Below are positions 19,860 to 30,930 of a stretch of 64,000 nucleotides of DNA, piece after piece. The DNA lies in NCBI GenBank assembly GCA_003210095.1, contig QCNP01000001.1, forward strand, positions 604,001-668,000, given 5' to 3'. Origin of the DNA: Pelagibacteraceae bacterium AG-426-E17 (GTDB lineage Bacteria > Pseudomonadota > Alphaproteobacteria > Pelagibacterales > Pelagibacteraceae). A program made the position numbers and the translations under genes. Below the pieces are notes generated by a model. It had not been told where the DNA came from. It made no database searches and saw nothing but the letters and a program-made list of their open reading frames with translations. Every line of letters begins with the position of its first letter. The stretch's first letter is position 1.

Positions 19860-20534
19860 ATGGAAGCAGATATAACTTCTCAAGCAGTTGGCCTAGGTAG
19901 CTCAGTTGATTTTTCATTAATGAGTTTGTTTTTAAGAGCAGATGTCGTTGTTAAATCAGTAATTATAGTATTAATAGCTGCATCAATATATTCTTGGGCC
20001 ATTATTATTGAAAAATTCAAAATGTTTAAAAAAATTAATCAAAGTACTGTTGAATTCGAGGAAAAATTCTGGAAATCTAAATCTGCTGAAAGTTTTTACA
20101 ATAATCTTCCTGCTAACAAAGACGATCCTATGTCTAATGTTTTTAGAAAAACAATGCAAGTTGTTTTAAAATCTAGATCTAGAAGTAATTTAAGTGAAAA
20201 ATTAACAGGTTTGCTAGAGTCAAATATAGAGTCAGAAGTAAACTTTTTAGAGAGAAATTTTTCTTTTCTAGCAACTGTAGGCTCTACAGCTCCGTTTATA
20301 GGATTGTTTGGAACTGTTTGGGGAATAATGAATTCATTTCAATCAATAGCTGTTTCAAGAAATACAAGTTTAGCGATTGTAGCCCCAGGAATTGCAGAAG
20401 CATTATTTGCAACAGCTTTAGGTTTATTGGCAGCTATTCCAGCTGTAGTAGCTTATAATAAATTTAATAATGACTCTAAAAAATATTCTCAAAGATTAGA
20501 AAATTTTGCTAAAAGATTTTTATCAATAATTTAA
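19860..20534 (+). CDS. tolQ: TolQ proton channel protein
   Basis: FLATVGSTAPFIGLFGTVWGIMNSFQSIA, VAPGIAEALFATALGLLAAIPAVVAYN. Confidence 0.95.
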   Translation: MEADITSQAVGLGSSVDFSLMSLFLRADVVVKSVIIVLIAASIYSWAIIIEKFKMFKKINQSTVEFEEKFWKSKSAESFYNNLPANKDDPMSNVFRKTMQVVLKSRSRSNLSEKLTGLLESNIESEVNFLERNFSFLATVGSTAPFIGLFGTVWGIMNSFQSIAVSRNTSLAIVAPGIAEALFATALGLLAAIPAVVAYNKFNNDSKKYSQRLENFAKRFLSII

Positions 20535-20538
20535 ATTT

Positions 20539-20955
20539 ATGGCTTTTAGTTTTAATAAAAAATCAAAAGATCCAATTAGTGAAATAAATGTAACTCCATT
20601 CGTAGATGTTATGCTTGTTTTATTAATTGTCTTTATGGTTACAGCGCCATTACTAACGGTTGGTGTTCAAGTTGACTTACCGGAAAGCTCTGCAGACTCA
20701 TTACCTGAGGAACAAGAACCTTTAACTTTGACTATAAATTCGAAGGGTGAAATATTTATTCAAGAAGCTAAAGTGGATTATGATAATGTAATTGCTAAAA
20801 TACTTGCAGTTTCAAAAAATAGAACAGATACAAGAATTTATGTTAGGGGTGACAAAACAATAAATTATGGAAGAGTTCTAGAAGTCATGGGAATGTTATC
20901 AGGATCTGGCTTTACTAAAGTGGCCTTAATTTCTGAACCTTATAAAGAGAGATGA
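20539..20955 (+). CDS. tolR: TolR
   Basis: PISEINVTPFVDVMLVLLIVFMVTAPLLTVGVQVDLP. Confidence 0.95.
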   Translation: MAFSFNKKSKDPISEINVTPFVDVMLVLLIVFMVTAPLLTVGVQVDLPESSADSLPEEQEPLTLTINSKGEIFIQEAKVDYDNVIAKILAVSKNRTDTRIYVRGDKTINYGRVLEVMGMLSGSGFTKVALISEPYKER

Positions 20956-21797
20956 AATTTTATAGTCTTTTACAAAAAGATGAAAATTTAATGATAAAAA
21001 ATATCGCGATTTCATCAGCATTTCATATTTTTTTAGTAATAATTACTGCTTTTACTTTTCCTTTTATAGCAAAAAAACCAATAGATCTTCCTCCACTAGT
21101 ATCCATAGAACTAATCCAGATAACAGATAAAACAAATATACCTTTTGCACCTAAAGCAAAAAAAATTATTGACAAAGCTAAAGAGAAAGAAAAACTTGTA
21201 TCGGAGCAAGCGCCTCCTAAACAAATTAAGAAAGAGAAACCCGATTCAGTTCCATTGCCAAATCAAAACAAAGAAATTGTAAAAAAACCAGAAAAAGATG
21301 TTCAGAATCCAGTAAAAATTGACGAGGACGTAAAACAAGTTTCAGAGTTTGAAAAAGATGAATTATTTGATCCAAATAATATTGCAGCTTTAATTGATAA
21401 GTCTAAAGAAGAGACTTCGGAGACAACAAATAAAACAGATAAAGTAACACAATCAAATCAAAAAAATATTACTACAAGCGTCCTCACTTTAAGTGAGGAA
21501 GATGCATTGAAAGCGCAAATCTTTGGTTGTTGGAGCATTCCTTTAGGTCTACCTTATAATGAAAATTTATTAGTCAGAATAAAGTTAAGTTTAAAACCTG
21601 ATGGTACCGTAATTAATTCTGAAATTTTAGACCACGCTAGAATGAATAAACCTGGACAAGGTTTCTACAAAGTTCTTGCTGAAAGCGCACTAAGAGCCAT
21701 TAGACTTTGCCAACCTCTTAGAGTACCATCAACTGGGTATGAGAGATGGAAAGATTTACAATTAAATTTTGATGCGAGAGAAATGTTAAAAGGATGA
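20952..21797 (+). CDS. tolA: TolA-like cell envelope protein
   Basis: N-terminal TM, Lys/Glu/Pro-rich linker, C-terminal [29 protein letters not shown]...[11 protein letters not shown]; tol operon position. Confidence 0.88.
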   Translation: MKFYSLLQKDENLMIKNIAISSAFHIFLVIITAFTFPFIAKKPIDLPPLVSIELIQITDKTNIPFAPKAKKIIDKAKEKEKLVSEQAPPKQIKKEKPDSVPLPNQNKEIVKKPEKDVQNPVKIDEDVKQVSEFEKDELFDPNNIAALIDKSKEETSETTNKTDKVTQSNQKNITTSVLTLSEEDALKAQIFGCWSIPLGLPYNENLLVRIKLSLKPDGTVINSEILDHARMNKPGQGFYKVLAESALRAIRLCQPLRVPSTGYERWKDLQLNFDAREMLKG

Positions 21798-23143
21798 GAT
21801 TCACAATTAAATATTTAATTTTTATAATAATGGTTTTTACACCAAATATAACTTTTGGATTAATAGAAGTTGATATCACAAGAGGTAATTTAAACCCACT
21901 ACCGATTGCTGTTTCCCCACTTTTTGTAGAGGAACAATCTGCTAAAAATTTTGAAAAAACTTTAGAAATAGAAAATATAGGTAGTTCAATTTCGAATGTT
22001 GTTGAAAATAACTTAAAATCTTCAGGACTTTTTAATCCTTTAAAAAAAGAGGCATTTTTGCAAAAACCTGAAATTGCGCATTTGAAACCAAGATTTGAAG
22101 ATTGGTCTCTTATAAAAGCTCAAGCTCTCATAACTGGTGAAGTTAAATACGAGAATGAAAAGCTAAGGGTAGAATTTAGACTATGGGATGTACTTGCTGG
22201 TAAGGAGATGATGGCCTTAGCTTTTACAACAGTTCCAAAAAATTGGAGAAGAGTTGGTCATATAATAACAGACAAAGTTTATGAAAGATTAACTGGTGAA
22301 AAAGGATATTTTGATACAAGATTAATTTATGTTGCTGAGGAAGGGCCAAAAACTAAACGTATTAAAAAATTAGCAATAATGGACCAAGATGGTTTTAACA
22401 CTAAGTACCTCACATTAGGTAATGAGCTAGTGTTAACACCAAGGTTTAATCCAGCAAATCAAATGGTAACTTACTTGTCGTATTTTAAAAATCTTCCAAG
22501 AGTTTACTTGCTTGACATAGAAACTGGAGTTCAAGAAGTTGTTGGTGATTTTCCTGGAATGACATTTGCTCCACGTTTCTCGCCTGATGGAAAAAAAATA
22601 ATAATGAGTTTTGCTAAAGACGGAAATTCAGATATTTATACAATGGATTTAGAAAGCCGAATTGTCGAAAAGATAACAAATCATCCATCAATTGATACCT
22701 CCCCTTCATATTCACCAGACGGGAAATATATATGCTTTAATTCTGATAGAAGTGGATATCAACAAATATATGTTATGAAAAGTGATGGCTCGCAGGTTAA
22801 AAGAATTTCTTTTGGAAATGGTTTATATGGAACACCTGTTTGGTCTCCTAGAGGAGATTTAATAGCTTTTACAAAACTTCATAAAGGAAAATTTTATATT
22901 GGTGTAATGCGTGTAGATGGATCAGGAGAAAGATTACTAACAGAAAACTATTATCAAGAAGCACCCTCTTGGTCACCAAACGGCAGAGTGCTTATATTTT
23001 ATAGAGAGACAAAGTCAGATTCTGAGGGTAAGGGATTTTCAGCTAAATTGTGGTCTATAGATTTAACTGGTTACAATGAGAGGATGGTTAACACAGAAAC
23101 TGATGCTTCGGACCCATCCTGGTCGTCATTATTAAGTGATTAA
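21794..23143 (+). CDS. tolB: Tol-Pal system beta-propeller protein TolB
   Basis: [55 protein letters not shown] repeats. Confidence 0.96.
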   Translation: MRFTIKYLIFIIMVFTPNITFGLIEVDITRGNLNPLPIAVSPLFVEEQSAKNFEKTLEIENIGSSISNVVENNLKSSGLFNPLKKEAFLQKPEIAHLKPRFEDWSLIKAQALITGEVKYENEKLRVEFRLWDVLAGKEMMALAFTTVPKNWRRVGHIITDKVYERLTGEKGYFDTRLIYVAEEGPKTKRIKKLAIMDQDGFNTKYLTLGNELVLTPRFNPANQMVTYLSYFKNLPRVYLLDIETGVQEVVGDFPGMTFAPRFSPDGKKIIMSFAKDGNSDIYTMDLESRIVEKITNHPSIDTSPSYSPDGKYICFNSDRSGYQQIYVMKSDGSQVKRISFGNGLYGTPVWSPRGDLIAFTKLHKGKFYIGVMRVDGSGERLLTENYYQEAPSWSPNGRVLIFYRETKSDSEGKGFSAKLWSIDLTGYNERMVNTETDASDPSWSSLLSD

Positions 23144-23243
23144 ATATGAAATTTTCGCAAAAAATTATTAATATCCTTGATTTTTAAGCTTGAAAGATCT
23201 ATTTAGGTGTGAAAATATATATATTAATATTTAAGGAGCAGTA

Positions 23244-23720
23244 ATGATATTTAACAAAATTTTAAAAAATTCCCTAGTTGTGATTTTCGCTGGTTTATTA
23301 TTGTCAGCTTGTGCAACTAAAAAGGTATCAAATCAGATACAGGGAGACGTTTATACTGGAAAAGATACTATTGAGTATTTAGCGTCAGGAGTGCCGGATA
23401 GAGTTTTCTTTGCAACAAATGAGTCAGTTTTAACTACTGCTTCAAGAGAGACTTTGAGAAAACAGGCTGCTTGGTTAAGAAAAAACTCAAAAATAAATGT
23501 AGTTCTTGAGGGACATGCTGACGAAAGAGGAACAAGAGAGTACAACTTAGCTTTAGGTGAAAGAAGAGCTAATGCAGCTAAAGATTATTTGATGACATAC
23601 GGAATTTCTGGAAATAGAATCTCAGTTATAAGTTATGGAAAAGAAAGACCAGTCGACTCTGGTTCTAATCCATTAGCGTGGTCAAAAAACAGAAGATCAG
23701 TTACAGTTAAAGCGAACTAA
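23244..23720 (+). CDS. pal: Peptidoglycan-associated lipoprotein
   Basis: Lipobox LLSAC, VVLEGHADERGTREYNLALGERRANAAKDYL OmpA-like domain. Confidence 0.96.
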   Translation: MIFNKILKNSLVVIFAGLLLSACATKKVSNQIQGDVYTGKDTIEYLASGVPDRVFFATNESVLTTASRETLRKQAAWLRKNSKINVVLEGHADERGTREYNLALGERRANAAKDYLMTYGISGNRISVISYGKERPVDSGSNPLAWSKNRRSVTVKAN

Positions 23721-23733
23721 GATTATAATTATT

Positions 23734-23775
23734 AAAGACCCTGTTAACATTAAAGGTTTTCAGGGTCTTTTTTTT
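23734..23775 (+). terminator. Rho-independent terminator after pal
   Basis: AAAGACCCTG(ttaacattaaaggtttt)CAGGGTCTTT followed by a T-run. Confidence 0.9.
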
Positions 23776-23803
23776 GCCATCATTATAAATATTAATAAAT
23801 TTT

Positions 23804-24763
23804 ATGATTAAAAAAATTGTAATTTCAAAACTTTTAATTTTTACAACAATTTTTTCGATTATTACTTACTCAAGTGCGCAAGAAGAGGAAACTAATGAAA
23901 TAATCGAAAAATTAAAAAAAGATATAAAGACTTTAGAAAAGGCAGTTTACTCACAATCTAATGAAAACAACTTTAGTACATCAAAAACTTTAACTTCAAA
24001 TGATGAAGATGTTCTTACGAGGCATTTATTAAAGTTATCTGAGATAGAGCAACAGTTTCAAGAATTAACTAACAAATTTGAGGAAATTAATTTTAAAATA
24101 GACCGACTTTCTACCAGATTATCGAAAGTACAAGCTGATAATCAATTAAGATTTCAAGAATTAGAAATTGGTGCAGAAACAAACAAAGTTACATCAACGA
24201 AAAATAAAAAAACATTACCAGGATCTTCTGAACCAAAGGATTTAGGTGCTATAAGTTATAAAGATACTGAGACAAAAGAGTTAGTACAAAAAACGCAGTC
24301 AGTTGAGACCACTGGTACTATAGTTACCGAAACTTTTGTGTCGGAAGAGAAAATATTACCAAAGGGTTCTCCTAAAGAGCAATATAACTTTGCAACAAGT
24401 CTTTTAAAGCAAGGAGATTACTCTACAGCGGAAAGAGCATTAAGAGAATTTGTCATAGAAAATCCAGAAGATAAAATGGCAGGAAACGCTCAATATTGGT
24501 ATGCAGAAACATTTAGAATTAGGCAATTATATACAGACGCAGCATCAGCTTATTTAGAAGGATACCAAAAATATCCTAAAAGCGAAAAAGCAGCAATTAA
24601 TTTATTAAAGCTTGGAGTATCATTAGTTCAAATTGGAGAAAAAGATCAAGGCTGCTTAATGATAGTTGGTGTAAAAAAAGAATATCCTAAGGCCAAACAA
24701 TCAGTTCTTCAAAAAGCACAATATGAAGAGAAAAAATTTGATTGCAAAAACAAAAATTCATAA
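23804..24763 (+). CDS. cpoB: YbgF/CpoB-like Tol-Pal coordinator
   Basis: Signal peptide, coiled coil, TPR region GSPKEQYNFATSLLKQGDYSTAERALREFV...NAQYWYAETFRIRQLYTDAA; directly after pal. Confidence 0.9.
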   Translation: MIKKIVISKLLIFTTIFSIITYSSAQEEETNEIIEKLKKDIKTLEKAVYSQSNENNFSTSKTLTSNDEDVLTRHLLKLSEIEQQFQELTNKFEEINFKIDRLSTRLSKVQADNQLRFQELEIGAETNKVTSTKNKKTLPGSSEPKDLGAISYKDTETKELVQKTQSVETTGTIVTETFVSEEKILPKGSPKEQYNFATSLLKQGDYSTAERALREFVIENPEDKMAGNAQYWYAETFRIRQLYTDAASAYLEGYQKYPKSEKAAINLLKLGVSLVQIGEKDQGCLMIVGVKKEYPKAKQSVLQKAQYEEKKFDCKNKNS

Positions 24764-25775
24764 AAATTTATTAAAACACTTAGATAAAAGAAATTATAAA
24801 AATATTTATAGTAAATTTGAAATATTTCTTAATAAGAATAAAGTAAATTCATTTGTTGTAGCGGTATCAGGAGGAGTAGATAGCCTGGCATTAGTTTTTT
24901 TAGCAAAATGTTATCAGTTAAAAAACAGCTCAAAAATTTTTTTTGTTCATATAGATCATTCATTAAGAAAAAGCTCTTCTAAAGAAGCAGATTTTTTAAA
25001 TAAAAATTTGAAAAGGTTCGGTATTGATTGCAAAATAATTAAATGGAAAAAAAGTAAAAAAATTCAAGGTAGCCAAGCAAATGCTAGAAAGTTTAGATAC
25101 AAGGCATTACAAAAATTTTGTAAAACTAATAAAATTGAAAACATAATTTTAGCTCACCACATAGATGATTTTTATGAAAATTTCTTTATTAGAATGATTA
25201 GAGGATCTGGCCTAAGAGGATTGGTATCTTTTTCAGATAGCAAATCTACAAGTAATGAAGGAATAACATATCTTAGACCATTTTTAGGGTATTCAAAAAA
25301 AATACTTTCTAAAATTACAAATACAATTTTTAGTTTTAATATAAATGACCCATCAAATCAAAATCCAAAATATCTTAGGACAAGAGTTAGAAATATTATT
25401 AAAAATTTTAACAGGGAGGGGTTTGATAGAAAAAAATTTAATTTAACTGTTAATAATCTTATTTCTTCAAATAAAACAATTAATTATTATGTAAATAAAA
25501 ATTTATTAGATAATAGTAAATCATTCTTTTTTAATAATAATAATACTATTATACTTAAGTCAGAATTTTTTTCACAGCCTAGAGAAGTTGTTTTTAGGTC
25601 ATTATCCAATATTATTTTATCTTTAAATAATAATTATTATCCAACTAGAGGAAAATCTCTAATTAAACAAATAGATTTGATAAATAAGAAAAATTTTAAA
25701 AAAACTACTATTGGAGGCTGTATTATAGAAAGGGTCCAAAATTCTACTATGATTTATGCTGAAAAATTAAAATAA
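24723..25775 (+). CDS. tilS: tRNA(Ile)-lysidine synthase (start uncertain)
   Basis: FVVAVSGGVDSLALVFL, HIDHSLRKSSSKEADF, AHHIDDFYENFFIRMIRGSGLRGL. Confidence 0.93.
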   Translation: MKRKNLIAKTKIHKNLLKHLDKRNYKNIYSKFEIFLNKNKVNSFVVAVSGGVDSLALVFLAKCYQLKNSSKIFFVHIDHSLRKSSSKEADFLNKNLKRFGIDCKIIKWKKSKKIQGSQANARKFRYKALQKFCKTNKIENIILAHHIDDFYENFFIRMIRGSGLRGLVSFSDSKSTSNEGITYLRPFLGYSKKILSKITNTIFSFNINDPSNQNPKYLRTRVRNIIKNFNREGFDRKKFNLTVNNLISSNKTINYYVNKNLLDNSKSFFFNNNNTIILKSEFFSQPREVVFRSLSNIILSLNNNYYPTRGKSLIKQIDLINKKNFKKTTIGGCIIERVQNSTMIYAEKLK

Positions 25776-25810
25776 TTAAACAAATGTTACATTTTTACAC
25801 TTGTTTAATT
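25774..25810 (+). promoter_or_regulatory. Inverted repeat / hairpin upstream of ftsH
   Basis: AATTAAACAAATG-ttacatttttа-CACTTGTTTAATT region: 12 of 13 positions complementary; not followed by a T-run. Confidence 0.45.
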
Positions 25811-25838
25811 GGTAATAATTCTTACTTTATACTCAATT

Positions 25839-27734
25839 ATGAATTTTAAAAATTTAGCTATGTGGTTAATCATCGTTATTTTAACGATCGGTTTGTACAA
25901 TATGTTCAAAAATCCACAAAATTTGAACGCAAATAAATCTGAAAAAATAATCTTTTCGAAATTTCTAGATGAAGTTGATAATGGAAGAGTTGTAGAGGTT
26001 CAAATCCAAGGAAATAATATTAAGGGTGTCATGGCTAATGGAGAAACTTTTACTACATATTCTGCAAATTATCCAAATCTTGTTGAAAAATTATCTGATA
26101 AAGGTGTTAGTATTTCTGCAGTTCCAATCGAAGATAAGATGCCCTCATTGTTAGGAGTATTATTATCTTGGTTCCCAATGTTATTGTTAATTGCGGTTTG
26201 GATATTTTTTATGCGTCAAATGCAAGGCGGCAAAGGTGGAGCGATGGGCTTTGGTAGATCAAAAGCTAAAATGATGAATGAAGTTAAAGGAAAAGTTACC
26301 TTTAATGATGTCGCAGGAGTTGAGGAAGCGAAAGAAGAAGTTGAGGAGGTTGTTGAATTTTTAAGAGATCCAAAAAAATTTAGCAGGCTTGGAGGTAAAA
26401 TTCCAAGAGGTTGTCTGCTAGTGGGACCTCCAGGAACAGGAAAAACTTTGTTAGCGAGAGCTATAGCTGGTGAAGCTGGAGTTCCATTTTTTACTATATC
26501 GGGATCAGACTTTGTTGAAATGTTCGTAGGTGTTGGAGCATCTAGGGTGAGAGATATGTTTGAGCAAGGAAAAAAACACTCTCCTTGTATAATTTTTATT
26601 GATGAAATAGATGCTGTCGGTCGAAGCAGAGGAGCAGGTCTAGGCGGTGGAAATGATGAGAGAGAACAAACTTTAAATCAGTTACTAGTAGAAATGGACG
26701 GTTTTGATACAAACGAAGGTGTAATTATAATTGCAGCTACCAATAGACCAGATGTATTAGACCCAGCACTGTTAAGACCAGGTAGATTTGATAGACAAGT
26801 TGTTGTTTCTAATCCGGACATTATTGGACGGGAAAAAATTTTAAAAGTTCATGCAAAAAAAATATCTATGTCACCAGATGTAAACTTGCGAACTGTTGCT
26901 AGAGGAACACCTGGATTTTCAGGTGCAGATTTAGCAAATCTTGTAAACGAAGCTGCACTTCTTGCAGCAAGAAAAAATAGAAGAATAGTTACAGCACAAG
27001 AATTTGAGGAAGCAAAAGATAAAGTTATGATGGGAGCTGAAAGAAGATCAATGGTAATGACTGAGGAAGAGAAAAAATTAACTGCTTATCATGAGGCGGG
27101 GCATGCAATTGTAACTTTGAACGAAAAAGCTGCTTATCCCATTCACAAAGCAACAATTATTCCAAGAGGTAGAGCTCTTGGTATGGTAATGCAATTACCA
27201 GAAAGGGATGAAGTTTCTCAAACAAGAGAACAACTTCATGCCCAAATGGCGATTGCGATGGGAGGGAGAGTTGCTGAGGAAATTATTTTTGGAGATGATA
27301 AAGTTACTACTGGAGCCTCAAGCGATATTGAGCAAGCAACCAAAAGAGCTAGAGCTATGGTTATGAGAGCTGGATTGAGTAAAGAATTAGGCCCAATACT
27401 TTATGGAGAAAATGAGGAGGAAGTATTTCTTGGCCGATCTGTTGCTAGACAGCAGAATATGTCTGAAGAAACTGCTAGAAAGGTAGACGCAGAAATAAAA
27501 AGATTTGTAGATATGGGTTATGAGAGAGCGAAAAAAATTTTGAACGAAAAAATTGATGATTTGCATAAATTGGCTAAAGCCTTGCTTGTTTATGAAACAC
27601 TGACAGGCAACGAGATAGAGGATTTAATAAACAAAAATGTCTACCCTCCTAACAAAGAAGATTTAAAAGTTGAAGAAGATAGCTCAGACTCTGCTTTAGG
27701 GTCAATTGGCCTAAAACCTAAAATAGTTCATTAA
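25839..27734 (+). CDS. ftsH: ATP-dependent zinc metalloprotease FtsH
   Basis: [52 protein letters not shown] zinc motif; ATG at 25839 preferred over the track start. Confidence 0.97.
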   Translation: MNFKNLAMWLIIVILTIGLYNMFKNPQNLNANKSEKIIFSKFLDEVDNGRVVEVQIQGNNIKGVMANGETFTTYSANYPNLVEKLSDKGVSISAVPIEDKMPSLLGVLLSWFPMLLLIAVWIFFMRQMQGGKGGAMGFGRSKAKMMNEVKGKVTFNDVAGVEEAKEEVEEVVEFLRDPKKFSRLGGKIPRGCLLVGPPGTGKTLLARAIAGEAGVPFFTISGSDFVEMFVGVGASRVRDMFEQGKKHSPCIIFIDEIDAVGRSRGAGLGGGNDEREQTLNQLLVEMDGFDTNEGVIIIAATNRPDVLDPALLRPGRFDRQVVVSNPDIIGREKILKVHAKKISMSPDVNLRTVARGTPGFSGADLANLVNEAALLAARKNRRIVTAQEFEEAKDKVMMGAERRSMVMTEEEKKLTAYHEAGHAIVTLNEKAAYPIHKATIIPRGRALGMVMQLPERDEVSQTREQLHAQMAIAMGGRVAEEIIFGDDKVTTGASSDIEQATKRARAMVMRAGLSKELGPILYGENEEEVFLGRSVARQQNMSEETARKVDAEIKRFVDMGYERAKKILNEKIDDLHKLAKALLVYETLTGNEIEDLINKNVYPPNKEDLKVEEDSSDSALGSIGLKPKIVH

Positions 27735-27739
27735 ATTTA

Positions 27740-28786
27740 ATGTTAAGATATTACACTAGAGCGTGTAATTTTTATTACGGTAAAACATCATTAGAAATGG
27801 TTAAAAAAAAAATGGCATTCCCGTTACATGGGAATAGAGAACTATCTTTTGATACTATAGAAATATTATCCAGAAAGAAAACAAGGAAAATTAATATTAA
27901 AAAAATTAATTCGCTAAGCAATAGTTTAAAAAAAAAGATCAAAAAGGATTTAATAAATATAAGAAAAAAAAAGGTGTTCTGCAAAATAAATTTACAAGAA
28001 CCATTATTGGTTGGAATCTTAAATCTTACACCAGACAGTTTTTCCGACGGTGGTAAATATAACAATACTAAGTTAGCATTAAACAGAATAAATTTATTAT
28101 TAAAAGCAGGTTGTAAAATAATAGATATTGGTGGAGAATCTACTCGTCCAGGTTCAAAAGGCATAGATAAATATACTGAGTGGAAAAGAATTAAAAACTT
28201 GATTAAAAAAATTAAAAATTACAAATTTCTTTTATCTCTTGATAGCAGAAAAACATTTATAATGCGCAAAGCTATAAAATATAAACTCAATATTGTTAAT
28301 GACGTTTCTGGTTTTTCATATGACAATCAAACTATTAAATTTTTGAAAGATACAAATCTACCTTTAGTTATAAATCACTCAAAGGGAGACCCAGAAACAA
28401 TGCAAAAAAAACCTTCATATAAAAATGTTCTTCTTGAGATTTACGATTTTTTTGTAAAAAAAATATTACTTCTAAGAAACTCAGGAATTAAACATAATAA
28501 TATTATTTTAGATCCAGGAATTGGTTTTGGTAAAAACCTGAAACATAATATTACCATAATGAATAAAATTTCTATCTTTCACTCCTTAGGTTTTCCTGTA
28601 ATGTTAGGCTCTTCTAGAAAAAGATTTATAAAATATATTTCTAGCAAAAATGATAGTAAAAATAGACTAGGAGGAACATTAGCATCTTCAATTCATGCAG
28701 TGATGAATGGAGTTCAAATGATTAGAGTTCATGATTTTAACGAAATTACCCAAGGTTTAAAAGTGTTTAAATTTATAAACAAGTAA
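27740..28786 (+). CDS. folP: Dihydropteroate synthase (with N-terminal extension)
   Basis: LLVGILNLTPDSFSDGGKY, IIDIGGESTRPGSKGI, ILDPGIGFGKNLKHN, LGSSRKRFI. Confidence 0.95.
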   Translation: MLRYYTRACNFYYGKTSLEMVKKKMAFPLHGNRELSFDTIEILSRKKTRKINIKKINSLSNSLKKKIKKDLINIRKKKVFCKINLQEPLLVGILNLTPDSFSDGGKYNNTKLALNRINLLLKAGCKIIDIGGESTRPGSKGIDKYTEWKRIKNLIKKIKNYKFLLSLDSRKTFIMRKAIKYKLNIVNDVSGFSYDNQTIKFLKDTNLPLVINHSKGDPETMQKKPSYKNVLLEIYDFFVKKILLLRNSGIKHNNIILDPGIGFGKNLKHNITIMNKISIFHSLGFPVMLGSSRKRFIKYISSKNDSKNRLGGTLASSIHAVMNGVQMIRVHDFNEITQGLKVFKFINK

Positions 28787-28787
28787 A

Positions 28788-30119
28788 ATGTCAAAAAAAT
28801 ATTTTGGAACCGATGGTATCAGAGGTAGAGTTAATCAAGGAAATATAAATGGTCAAATGTTTTTTAAATTTGGTCTTGCAGCTGGCACTTATTTTAAAAA
28901 TCAAAAGAAATCAAAACAAGTCGCAATTATTGCAAAAGACACAAGAATATCAGGTTATTCATTAGAGCCAGCTTTAGTCTCAGGTCTTGCATCGTCTGGA
29001 ATGCATGTATTTTTATTAGGTCCTTTACCAACAAATGGACTTGCGATGTTAACAAAAAAAATGAGAGCTAACATGGGTATTATGATAACCGCATCACATA
29101 ACCCTTATTATGATAATGGTTTAAAACTATTCGGTCCCGACGGATTAAAACTTTCTGATCAAATTGAAAAGAGAATTGAAAAACTTATTGACTCTAAAAT
29201 TATTGAAAATTTGGCAATACCTAAAAAATTGGGAAGAGTGAAAAGATTAGAAGATGCTAACGAAAATTATGTTAATATTTTAAAAAAAAACTTTCCTAGA
29301 AATTTTAATTTGAATAAAATGAAAATCGCAATAGATTGTGCTAATGGAGCTGGCTATAAATCAGCACCAAATTTACTAAGATCTTTAGGTGCAAGAGTAC
29401 ATGTAACTGGAATTACTCCTAATGGTTTTAATATAAATTCTAAGTGTGGTTCAACTTTCCCAAAAAAAATCCAATCATTTGTCAGAAAAAATAAAGCTCA
29501 TATTGGTATATCATTAGATGGTGATGCAGATAGAGTAATTTTAGCAGATGAGAAAGGTAATATAGTAGATGGAGACCAAATTATTGGAATGTTAGCCACA
29601 AGATGGAAAAGAAAAAAAATATTAAAGGGTGGAGTAGTAGGAACCCATATGTCTAACTATGGATTACAAAAATATTTTAAAAATATAAAAATAAAATTTT
29701 TAAGAGCAAATGTTGGTGATAGGTACGTCAAAGAAAAAATGCAAAAAAATAAATTTAATTTAGGGGGTGAACAGTCTGGTCATATTATTTTGGGAAAATT
29801 TGCAACAACTGGTGATGGATTGTTGGTTGCTCTAGAAGTATTATTTGCGATGAGAAAAGGCAAAAAAGCAAGCGAAATTTTTAATGTATTTAAACCTACT
29901 AAACAATTATTAGAAAATGTTGCTGTAAAGGATAAATCAATTATAAATACTTCCAAATGTAAAAAAGCTATCAAAAAAGCTTCTAAGCTTATAAAAAAAC
30001 AAGGTAGAATTTTAGTGAGAAAATCTGGTACAGAACCTAAAATTAGAATAATGGTGGAAACTGATAATAATACTTTATTACTAAAATGCATAAATATTGT
30101 AAAAAGATCTTTAAATTAA
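28788..30119 (+). CDS. glmM: Phosphoglucosamine mutase
   Basis: KYFGTDGIRGRVN, GIMITASHNPYYDNGLKLFG, SLDGDADRVILAD, VRKSGTEPKIRIMVE. Confidence 0.97.
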   Translation: MSKKYFGTDGIRGRVNQGNINGQMFFKFGLAAGTYFKNQKKSKQVAIIAKDTRISGYSLEPALVSGLASSGMHVFLLGPLPTNGLAMLTKKMRANMGIMITASHNPYYDNGLKLFGPDGLKLSDQIEKRIEKLIDSKIIENLAIPKKLGRVKRLEDANENYVNILKKNFPRNFNLNKMKIAIDCANGAGYKSAPNLLRSLGARVHVTGITPNGFNINSKCGSTFPKKIQSFVRKNKAHIGISLDGDADRVILADEKGNIVDGDQIIGMLATRWKRKKILKGGVVGTHMSNYGLQKYFKNIKIKFLRANVGDRYVKEKMQKNKFNLGGEQSGHIILGKFATTGDGLLVALEVLFAMRKGKKASEIFNVFKPTKQLLENVAVKDKSIINTSKCKKAIKKASKLIKKQGRILVRKSGTEPKIRIMVETDNNTLLLKCINIVKRSLN

Positions 30120-30120
30120 T

Positions 30121-30930
30121 TTGAGAACGAAGTCTAAAGTATTGGTAATTGCAGGATCAGACTCTTCTGGTGGTGCGGGAATACAAGCAGATATTAAAAC
30201 TATCACTGCTCTTGGATCCTATGCAATGACAGCTATAACAGCGGTCACATCTCAAAATACTACTGGTATAAATGCTATAATACCAATACCAGTAAATGTA
30301 ATATCTAAACAAATAGAATTTACATCAAGAGATATTAAGCCTGATGCAATTAAAATAGGAATGTTGCACTCAGAAAATGTTATAAAAACAGTTATAAAAT
30401 CGTTAAATAAAATTAATGTTAAGAGAATTATACTTGATCCTGTAATGGTTGCTAAAGGAGGCCAAAGATTAATCGACACTAAATCAATTAAAACGTTAAA
30501 AAAAAAATTATTAAAAAAAGTTACATTGATTACTCCTAATATTCCTGAGGCAGAAGTTTTATCAGGCATAAATATAAAAACAGTTAATGATATGATTTAC
30601 GCAGCTAAAAAAATAAATATTTTAGGGGTGAAAAGCGTATTAGTAAAAGGCGGTCACCTTGAAACAAACAAAATCTATGATGTTCTTTTAAGTAATGGAA
30701 AAATTAAAATATTTAATAGCAAAAAAATAATTACAAAAAATACCCACGGAACAGGCTGTACACTTTCAAGTGCAATTACTACATTCTATTCGTGTGGAAA
30801 AACTCTAAAGAAATCTTGTGAGCTTGGAATAAAGTATGTAAACCATGCAATAATGACAGGACCAAATTATGGTAAAGGCCATGGACCAATAAACCACTTA
30901 ACTAAAATAGAAATTAAAAAATTTAAATGA
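30121..30930 (+). CDS. thiD: Hydroxymethylpyrimidine/phosphomethylpyrimidine kinase (TTG start)
   Basis: [61 protein letters not shown]. Confidence 0.95.
   Translation: MRTKSKVLVIAGSDSSGGAGIQADIKTITALGSYAMTAITAVTSQNTTGINAIIPIPVNVISKQIEFTSRDIKPDAIKIGMLHSENVIKTVIKSLNKINVKRIILDPVMVAKGGQRLIDTKSIKTLKKKLLKKVTLITPNIPEAEVLSGINIKTVNDMIYAAKKINILGVKSVLVKGGHLETNKIYDVLLSNGKIKIFNSKKIITKNTHGTGCTLSSAITTFYSCGKTLKKSCELGIKYVNHAIMTGPNYGKGHGPINHLTKIEIKKFK

Noticed and set aside
27740-28000. About 90-aa N-terminal extension of FolP as a novel domain
   Set aside because: Extended FolP N-termini are seen in other Alphaproteobacteria; not distinctive without alignment.
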